Source of the DNA: Fulvimarina sp.
GTDB lineage: Bacteria > Pseudomonadota > Alphaproteobacteria > Rhizobiales > Rhizobiaceae
Direction: 5' to 3'
NCBI GenBank assembly: GCA_002700095.1
Contig: PACL01000054.1
Coordinates: 1 to 64,000 of the forward strand
DNA: 64,000 nucleotides
Position numbers and translations under genes: made by a program. Numbering within the stretch: position 1 is the stretch's first letter; every line of letters begins with the position of its first letter. The notes beneath the pieces are model-generated. The model was not told where the DNA came from and ran no database searches. It was given only the letters and a program-made list of their open reading frames with translations. Shown piece after piece: positions 58,804 through 64,000 of the stretch.

Positions 58804-59801
58804 TGAGACGCAGCATTCTTCGCCATTCGCTCGCGGCAGCCGCCGTCCTCGCCGCCGCCATGCTCCCCATGCGGGCCTATGCCGTCGGACCGGAGCCGAA
58901 ACCGCTCGACAAGCCGGTCGAGCTCACCGTCGGCTACCAGAAGGTCGGCCACCTCGCCCCGATCACCCTGATCTCGGACGAACTCGACAAGCTCGGCGTG
59001 AAGCTGAAGACGGTCGAGTTCGCCCGCTATGCCGATGCGCGCACCGCGCTTCTGTCGGGCTCGCTCGATATGGCGACGGTCGGCCCGGCCGATCTCGCCA
59101 TCGCGCTGTCGCAAGGAGCCACCGACATCGTCGGCATCATGGGCGTTGGCTCGTCGAAGAAATACGTCATCGGCCGCAAGGGTGTGAAGCTGGACAGCTG
59201 GGCCGACCTCAAAGGCAAGACGGTCGCGATCGCGCCGGGCTCCGCCGTCTGGTTCCAGTTCGCCGCGACGCTGATCGAGGCGGGCGTTCCCTATGACAGC
59301 TTCAAGGCGGTCAACATCCAGGGCGGTGGCGCCAATTTCGATCAGGCGCTGAAGAAGGGCGAGGTCGACGCCATCGTCACCTGGGAGCCGTTCGAATCCA
59401 TCCCGGTCATCGAGGGCTACGGTTATTTCGCCAAGAATCTCGAATACAGCCGGTCCAAGGCCGTCGGTGCCGAGCTCGGCATGCTGGTCGCGACCAAGAA
59501 TGCGGTCGAGAACAAGCGCGGCGCCGTCGAGCGCTTCGTCTGGGCCTATCTCAACGCGCAGGAAAAGCTCGCCAAGGATCCAGAAGCCTTCGCCGCCGCC
59601 TATGCCAAGCTGACCGGTCTTGCGCCCGACGTCGCCAAGGAGGCCGCCAAGCCGATCACGCTCGGTTCGGTGATCACGCCGGAGCAGATCGAGAGCCAGG
59701 CCAAGGCCTTCGCCGATCTCGGCGTCATCCAGAAGGACGTCTCGGGCGACATCGCCAAGCACTGGGACGCGTCCCTCGTCAAAGAAGCCCAGGGAAAGTA
59801 A
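58800..59801 (+). CDS. NitT/TauT-type ABC transporter substrate-binding protein
   Basis: A 333-residue periplasmic binding protein with a signal peptide (MMRRSILRHSLAAAAVLAAAMLPMRAYA). Its body has the SsuA/TauA pattern: VELTVGYQKVGHLAPITLISDELDKLGVKLKTVEFARYADARTALLSGSLDMATVGPADLAIALSQGATDIVGI, then KGKTVAIAPGSAVWFQFAATL and KKGEVDAIVTWEPFESI. Such systems import sulfonates, nitriles, aromatic acids, pyrimidines and similar small acids. It overlaps the crotonase stop by four bases and is followed by a hairpin and then the permease gene, a common way to raise binding protein over permease. Confidence 0.9.
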   Translation: MMRRSILRHSLAAAAVLAAAMLPMRAYAVGPEPKPLDKPVELTVGYQKVGHLAPITLISDELDKLGVKLKTVEFARYADARTALLSGSLDMATVGPADLAIALSQGATDIVGIMGVGSSKKYVIGRKGVKLDSWADLKGKTVAIAPGSAVWFQFAATLIEAGVPYDSFKAVNIQGGGANFDQALKKGEVDAIVTWEPFESIPVIEGYGYFAKNLEYSRSKAVGAELGMLVATKNAVENKRGAVERFVWAYLNAQEKLAKDPEAFAAAYAKLTGLAPDVAKEAAKPITLGSVITPEQIESQAKAFADLGVIQKDVSGDIAKHWDASLVKEAQGK

Positions 59802-59811
59802 CGCCCACCTT

Positions 59812-59837
59812 CTCCCCGGCGCACCGGCGTCGGGGAG
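59812..59837 (+). terminator. Stem-loop between binding-protein and permease genes
   Basis: Arms CTCCCCG and CGGGGAG, extended inward by a GCGC/GCGT pair, form a stable hairpin 11 bp after the binding-protein stop. With no T run and the operon continuing, it is more likely an attenuator or 3' stabiliser of the binding-protein message than a full terminator. Confidence 0.55.
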
Positions 59838-59903
59838 TGTCGCCGGACCCGGCGCCCCAGATCCTATGCACGCGCAGACCGTACGTATCCCAGGAGCGAT
59901 GCC

Positions 59904-60797
59904 ATGACAGACACCTCCGTCAAGCAGGCTGGCAGCCGTCCCGCCGGCATGGCCGCGCCCGGCAGTCGCGCCCTCGGAAGCACGCTGCCCCGCATCCTCG
60001 TGAACAGCGGTCTTGCCCAGATCGTGCTTGCGCTGATCCTGCCGGTGGCCATCGTAGCCATCTGGCAGCTCGCCGGAACCAACGGCTCGCTGTTCGGCGG
60101 TGTGCTGCCGACGCCGGATCGGGTGGTGTCAGCCTGGTGGATCTGGGCCTTCGGCCCCAAGGGCATGGGGCTCAACCCCTATAGCGGCACCTGGCTCGCC
60201 AATGTGATCTTCTCCACCCAGCGCGTCGCTCAAGGCTTTCTGGTCGCGATCCTGGTTGGTGTTCCCGCCGGCATCTGGATCGGCTGGAGCCGCCTCGGCG
60301 CCCAGATCCTCGACCCGACGGTGCAGATGCTGCGGCCGATCCCGATCACCGCCTGGCTGCCCTTCTCGCTGGCCGTCTTCGGCATTTCAGGCTTCAGCGC
60401 GATCTTTCTCATCGCCCTCGGCGCCTTCTATCCGATCGTCATCAACACCACACAAGGCGCCCGCCATGTGGAGCGCAATCTCGTGCGCGCCGCGCTGATG
60501 ATGGGTGCGGGCCGTTTCGACATCCTGCGCCGGGTGGTGCTGCCGGCCGCCCTGCCCTCGATCTTCACCGGCCTCAGGATCGGCCTCGGCATCGGCTGGA
60601 CCGCGGTCATCGTCTCGGAGATGATCGCAGTGAAATCCGGCCTCGGCTATGTCCTGTGGGACGCCTATTACGTCGGCCGCATGGACGTCGTCATCGCCGA
60701 CATGGTGTCGATCGGCGTGATGGGCCTCCTGTCGGACCAGCTGATCCTCCTCGCCGAACGCTGGGCGCTCTCCTGGCGTCTTGCCGGCGCCCGCTGA
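59904..60797 (+). CDS. ABC transporter permease (NitT/TauT type)
   Basis: A 297-residue permease with about six membrane segments and the BPD family loops. GFLVAILVGVPAGIWIGWSRLGAQILDPTVQMLRPIPITAWLPFSLAVFGISGFSAIFLIALGAFYPIVINTTQGARHVERNLVRAALMMGAGRFDILRRVVLPAALPSIFTGLRIGLGIGWTAVIVSEMIA includes the EAA loop (ALMMGAGRFDILRRVVLP). It starts 102 bp after the binding-protein gene and ends 11 bp before the ATPase gene. Confidence 0.92.
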   Translation: MTDTSVKQAGSRPAGMAAPGSRALGSTLPRILVNSGLAQIVLALILPVAIVAIWQLAGTNGSLFGGVLPTPDRVVSAWWIWAFGPKGMGLNPYSGTWLANVIFSTQRVAQGFLVAILVGVPAGIWIGWSRLGAQILDPTVQMLRPIPITAWLPFSLAVFGISGFSAIFLIALGAFYPIVINTTQGARHVERNLVRAALMMGAGRFDILRRVVLPAALPSIFTGLRIGLGIGWTAVIVSEMIAVKSGLGYVLWDAYYVGRMDVVIADMVSIGVMGLLSDQLILLAERWALSWRLAGAR

Positions 60798-60808
60798 GAG
60801 AGACGAAC

Positions 60809-61588
60809 ATGGCTGAAATCACCCTTCGCCAGGTCGCCAAGACCTATTTCTCGGCAGTGCCCGTCCGCGCCCTCGACAGCGTCGACCTCGACATTGCCGA
60901 GGGGGAGTTCGTGGCGCTGCTCGGGCCGTCCGGCTGTGGCAAGTCCACGCTCCTCAACATCCTCGCCGGCTTCGAGGGAGCGAGCGAGGGCTCCGCCCTG
61001 ATCGACGGCGGCGCCATCGGCAAGCCCGGCCCCGACCGCGGCGTCGTCTTCCAGGAAGCAGCCCTGTTTCCCTGGCTGACCGTCTGGGAAAATGTCGTCT
61101 TCGGCCCGAAGATGCAGGGTGTTCCACGCTCAGACTACGAGGATCGCGCGAGGGAAATGCTGGCGACCGTCGGACTGAAGGACTTCGCCCAGTCCTATCC
61201 GGCGCAGCTGTCCGGCGGCATGCGCCAGCGTGTCGGCATCGCCCGGGTGCTGGTCATGCAGCCCCGTGCCCTGCTGATGGACGAGCCCTTCGGCGCGCTT
61301 GACGCGCAGACCCGCATGGCGATGCAGGAGCTGCTTCTCACCGTCTGGGAAAAGCTCAACACGACGGTGGTCTTCGTCACCCACGACATCGACGAGGCGA
61401 TCCTGCTGGCCGACCGGGTCTGCGTGATGACGGCAAGGCCGGCCCGCATCGGCCGGGAAATCCCGATCGCGCTCCCTCGTCCCCGCTCGATCGACGACCT
61501 GACGACGCCCGAATTCACCCGCTACAAGGCCGAGATCATGGCCGAGATGCGCAGCGCCCACCGGCAGGCGGAGACTACCGCAGCATGA
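60809..61588 (+). CDS. ABC transporter ATPase (NitT/TauT type)
   Basis: A 259-residue ATPase: Walker [21 protein letters not shown]-loop [22 protein letters not shown], signature [17 protein letters not shown], Walker [17 protein letters not shown], switch His [17 protein letters not shown] is the usual Q-loop of taurine/nitrate type importers. The ATG at 60809 follows AGAGAGACGA. It overlaps the next gene (ATGAG), so the importer and the deacetylase-like gene are co-translated. Confidence 0.93.
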   Translation: MAEITLRQVAKTYFSAVPVRALDSVDLDIAEGEFVALLGPSGCGKSTLLNILAGFEGASEGSALIDGGAIGKPGPDRGVVFQEAALFPWLTVWENVVFGPKMQGVPRSDYEDRAREMLATVGLKDFAQSYPAQLSGGMRQRVGIARVLVMQPRALLMDEPFGALDAQTRMAMQELLLTVWEKLNTTVVFVTHDIDEAILLADRVCVMTARPARIGREIPIALPRPRSIDDLTTPEFTRYKAEIMAEMRSAHRQAETTAA

Positions 61589-62481
61589 GCAATCCCCGGA
61601 TTCCCTACCGCATGTCGAGCGAGCGCCCGGCGCTGCCAACGATGGACGGCAAACGCATCCTCGTCAATCTCGTCGTCAACGTCGAGAACTGGCAGTTCGA
61701 CCAGCCGATGCCGCGCACCATCATCACCCCGCCGCATGGCCGAGAGACGGTACCCGACGTGCCGAATTTCTCCTGGGCCGACTACGGCATGCGTGCCGGC
61801 CTGCCGCGCATCCTCAAGCTCTTCGCCGATCGCGGCCTGCCCGCTTCCACCTCCATCAATGCCGGTGTCATCGCCGCCTATCCGCAGGCCGCCGAGGCGA
61901 TGCGCAATGCCGGCTGGGAGTTCATCGGCCATGGCCTCCACCAGCGCGCGCTCAACCATTCCGGCACCGGCGAGGCGGAGCTCGTCGCCGAGACGATCCG
62001 GCTGATCCGCGACTTCACCGGCGCGCCGGTGCGCGGCTGGCTCAGCCCCGGCCTGCGCGAAAGTCTCGAGACGCCGGAAATCCTCAAGCAAAGCGGCGTC
62101 GACCATGTCTTCGACTGGGTGGTGGACGACCTGCCCTCCTGGATCGACACCAGCGAAGGCCCGCTGATGGCTATGCCCTACAATCTCGAGATCAACGACT
62201 CCATCGTCTATGCCATCGAGAAACACGCCACCGGCGAGATGCTGAACCGCCTGACCCGGACGCTCGAGCTGTTCCGCACCGAAGCCAGCGACAATCCCCG
62301 CGTCCTGGCGATCGGCCTCCATCCGCATCTCCAGGGCGTGCCGCATCGCCTGCAGGAACTCGCCGACATGGTCGATCTTCTGCGTAGCTGCGATGACGTG
62401 CTGTTCACCACGGGCTCGGCAATCGCCGACTGGTACGCTACGGCCGAGCCGGCGCCCGGTCGCGTCGATGGAGAGGCCTGA
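61585..62481 (+). CDS. Polysaccharide deacetylase family hydrolase (PuuE/imidase-like)
   Basis: A 298-residue NodB-type barrel of the subgroup that acts on small cyclic amides rather than sugars. LVVNVENWQFDQPMPRTIITPPHG (about 29-53) replaces the usual T(F/Y)DDG with NVENW. FADRGLPASTSINAGVIAAYPQAAEAMRNAGWEFIGHGLHQRAL holds the metal His pair (GHGLHQ), and the later WLSPGLRESLETPEILKQSGVDHVFDWVVDDLP is like allantoinase PuuE. A cyclic imide or a related ring would fit a path that also includes an amidase and a CoA transferase. The start overlaps the ATPase stop by four bases and its end shares a base with the next gene. Confidence 0.83.
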   Translation: MSNPRIPYRMSSERPALPTMDGKRILVNLVVNVENWQFDQPMPRTIITPPHGRETVPDVPNFSWADYGMRAGLPRILKLFADRGLPASTSINAGVIAAYPQAAEAMRNAGWEFIGHGLHQRALNHSGTGEAELVAETIRLIRDFTGAPVRGWLSPGLRESLETPEILKQSGVDHVFDWVVDDLPSWIDTSEGPLMAMPYNLEINDSIVYAIEKHATGEMLNRLTRTLELFRTEASDNPRVLAIGLHPHLQGVPHRLQELADMVDLLRSCDDVLFTTGSAIADWYATAEPAPGRVDGEA

Positions 62482-63251
62482 TGGACCTGCAGCTTGCCGG
62501 AAAGCGCGTCCTGGTCACAGGCAGCTCCAAGGGCATCGGCTTTGCCATTGCAGACCTCTTCGCCGCGGAACGAGCGGCTGTCACCATCGTCGGCCGTGAC
62601 GAGGCGAGGCTGGATGCGGCGAGAGACCGACTCGCCGCCCATGGAACCACGATCACTGCCCATGCCTGCGACGTCGGCGATGCGGCTGCCCGCAAGGGCC
62701 TGATCGAGATCGCCGGCGATATCGACATCCTCGTCAATTGTGCCGGGGCGATCCCCGGCGGCGATCTCTTCGCGCTGCCGATCGAGACCTGGCAGGAGTC
62801 CTGGCAGCTCAAAGTTTTCGGCTACATCGACCTGACCAGGCTCGCGCTGGAAGGCATGAAGACGCGCGGCAGCGGCACGATCGTCAACATCATCGGCGAT
62901 CTCGGCCGCGCACCGCGCTTCGACTATGTGTGCGGTTCCACCGCCAATGCCGCGTTGATCGCCTTCACCGAGGCGGTCGGGGCCAAGAGCACAGACTGGA
63001 ACGTCCGGGTCTTCGGGGTGAACCCGTCCGGCACGAAAACCGATCGGGTGGTTGAGGTGGCACGCAAGAGGGCCGAAAGCGCGCTGGGAGACCCGGAGCG
63101 CTGGCCCGAGATCCTGTCGAACCTGCCCTTTGGCCGCCTCGCGGAGCCGGACGAGATCGCCCGCATGGTCGTGATGCTGGCCTCGCCGCTGGCAGGCTAT
63201 CTGTCAGGCACCGTCGTCGACGTCGATGCGGGGCTGCGGCACCGAAAGTGA
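62481..63251 (+). CDS. SDR family protein lacking the catalytic lysine
   Basis: A 256-residue short-chain dehydrogenase fold. TGSSKGIGFAIADLF (about 13-27) and DILVNCAGAIPGG (about 82-94) are normal. The active site is not: where Ser-x-YxxxK is expected, the sequence is NIIGDLGRAPRFDYVCGSTANAAL, with Tyr149 present but Ser153 in place of Lys and Gly139 at the usual Ser position. The C-terminal GTVVDVDAG is typical. It could use another base, or isomerise or decarboxylate. It is the last gene of the long amidase-transporter operon and shares one base with the preceding gene (TGATG). Confidence 0.85.
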   Translation: MDLQLAGKRVLVTGSSKGIGFAIADLFAAERAAVTIVGRDEARLDAARDRLAAHGTTITAHACDVGDAAARKGLIEIAGDIDILVNCAGAIPGGDLFALPIETWQESWQLKVFGYIDLTRLALEGMKTRGSGTIVNIIGDLGRAPRFDYVCGSTANAALIAFTEAVGAKSTDWNVRVFGVNPSGTKTDRVVEVARKRAESALGDPERWPEILSNLPFGRLAEPDEIARMVVMLASPLAGYLSGTVVDVDAGLRHRK

Positions 63252-63354
63252 GGCAGCAGACGCCAGAGTGTCGACCTGATCCCAGAGTGTCCTGTCGAAT
63301 GCCTCGCGCTCATCAAGACTGTCTCACCGACCCTGTCGGCACCCCCGCCACCGA

Positions 63355-63645
63355 TCACGCTCTCACATAGGCCCAGCCATCTTCCTGCCTGCGGACGAGA
63401 TGAAGGATCGCAGCAGGCACGCGAACGAGCCCCTCTCGGGGATCGCGCCCCAGCCTCTTCAGCGTGTTCGAGCACAGAACGAGATGGCCGTCCGTGTCAT
63501 CGGGCGCATCGAGGGCGGCGGCGACGGCGCCGGCATTGACGACGATCTCGATCGCGGCGTCCGGCACCTCGCGGATGAGGTTCCGGGTGTTGGAGCGCGC
63601 GCGTTCCAGCGAGGCTGCGTCCACGGCGTGAATGACGACCTTCAT
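63355..63645 (-). CDS. DsrE-like family protein
   Basis: A 96-residue protein: MKVVIHAVDAASLERARSNTRNLIREVPDAAIEIVVNAGAVAAALDAPDDTDGHLVLCSNTLKRLG has the flavodoxin-like strand order of DsrE/DsrF-type proteins and a single Cys (LVLCSNTLKRLG) at the place of the conserved active Cys. Such proteins move sulfur or act as small structural partners. The start at 63645 overlaps the end of the ABC ATPase gene (ATGA) read on the same strand, so it is part of that ABC operon. It converges on the SDR gene 103 bp away; that gap shows only a short CCAGAGTGTC direct repeat. Confidence 0.75.
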   Translation of the reverse strand: MKVVIHAVDAASLERARSNTRNLIREVPDAAIEIVVNAGAVAAALDAPDDTDGHLVLCSNTLKRLGRDPREGLVRVPAAILHLVRRQEDGWAYVRA

Positions 63646-64000
63646 ATGCCTTCTCCGTCGATGCCGCCCATCGCCGCCGAGATCCGATCCGCAGCCGCCT
63701 CCTGAGCGGTGTCTTCATGGACACGGTCGCGGCTGCGCCGACCCATCGGCTCGTCATGCACGACCCGCGCCGGCGAACCGCCCATGACGAGGATGCGATC
63801 CGAAAGATAGGTGGCTTCGCGAATGTCATGGGTCACGAAAAGGACGGCGAGTTCCCGCTCGGACCAGATGCCCAGCAGCTCGTCCTGAAGGTGCCTTCGG
63901 GTCAGGGCGTCGACCGCGGAAAACGGCTCGTCCATCAGGACGATTTTCGGCCGCACGGCGAGCGCCCGGGCGATGCCGACGCGCTGGCTCTGGCCGCCGG
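63642..64000 (-). CDS. Partial ABC transporter ATPase (NitT/TauT type)
   Basis: The 3' part of an ATPase gene that runs off the right edge. From the edge the protein reads GGQSQRVGIARALAVRPKIVLMDEPFSAVDALTRRHLQDELLGIW, which is the second half of the signature motif and Walker B, then VTHDIREATYLSDRILVM (switch His). The signature Gln-Ser-Gln differs from the more common GGMRQR of this type. A C-terminal tail of about 35 residues rich in Arg and Glu follows. It is the second NitT/TauT-type ATPase here and belongs to another importer whose other parts lie to the right. The DsrE-like gene is downstream of it. Confidence 0.88.
   Translation of the reverse strand, partial: GGQSQRVGIARALAVRPKIVLMDEPFSAVDALTRRHLQDELLGIWSERELAVLFVTHDIREATYLSDRILVMGGSPARVVHDEPMGRRSRDRVHEDTAQEAAADRISAAMGGIDGEGI

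Noticed and set aside
1-64000. CRISPR arrays, rRNA operons, intact insertion sequences or prophage genes
   Set aside because: I looked for regular short repeats, rRNA-like stretches, transposase motifs and phage structural genes and saw none.

Overview
The window is high-GC DNA with dense, often overlapping operons, many LysR/GntR/MarR-regulated catabolic modules, TRAP and ABC importers, a VirA/VirG-like two-component pair and a RIME-like intergenic repeat. Together these point to an alphaproteobacterium of the order Hyphomicrobiales (soil or plant-associated). I cannot fix the genus from the sequence.

Left end (1-2857): a large minus-strand gene runs off the window edge. Its 863 visible codons have no stop and resemble the STY4851/ECs_5259 (YjiT) family, which I equate with DruH of the Druantia type III anti-phage system. 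About 240 bp upstream lies a 27-bp copy of the 3' end of a serine-type tRNA gene, as left at the distal end of a tRNA-integrated genomic island. So bases 1-2857 look like the right edge of an island that extends to the left. Bases 2858-4237 hold one small DUF1127 gene and no other recognisable gene.

4238-8745 is a patchwork of small accessory genes: cupin, DoxX-like, SDR, NTF2-like, HxlR, PAP2 and a flavin monooxygenase. 9039-14059 is one overlapping operon with an unknown Cys-rich protein, a di-haem cytochrome-c peroxidase (MauG family), a VirA-like hybrid kinase and a VirG-like regulator. A GMC oxidoreductase and an HTH-GAF regulator follow, then two hydrolase/LysR pairs. The LysR gene of the second pair is an internally deleted relic that still carries the duplicated promoter.

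21524-34417 is an aromatic-acid module. A MarR protein with two operators faces a 3-hydroxybenzoate-4-monooxygenase-like gene. A TRAP transporter, a tandem-HTH LysR and a DUF1932 dehydrogenase lie divergent from a gallate-type lower pathway (4-oxalomesaconate hydratase, CHA aldolase, 4-oxalomesaconate tautomerase). In that operon a VOC-type extradiol dioxygenase sits where a LigAB-type gallate dioxygenase would be expected. Nearly identical LysR boxes lie before both operons.

34766-45366 is an amino-acid-type catabolic region. It holds a polar amino acid ABC importer, a DapA-family lyase, one 985-residue protein fusing all three subunits of an HcnABC/hydroxyproline-dehydrogenase-type enzyme, a phosphotriesterase-like hydrolase, a GntR regulator, an M20-like protein without its Glu-Glu pair and a DUF3830 protein. 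A perfect 22-bp palindrome lies in its divergent promoter.

45510-54242 holds PoxB and a CoA-thioester module resembling itaconate/mesaconate degradation (CaiB transferase, FAS1-like hydratase, CitE-like lyase, acyl-CoA dehydrogenase, MmgE/PrpD, LysR). A 42-codon SDR relic lies just before the hydratase. 54366-63251 is a tight operon with LysR, amidase, CaiB, enoyl-CoA hydratase, a NitT/TauT-type ABC importer, polysaccharide-deacetylase-like hydrolase and an SDR lacking the YxxxK lysine. The window ends in a DsrE-like gene and a truncated ABC ATPase gene. I saw no rRNA, complete tRNA, CRISPR array or intact transposase.
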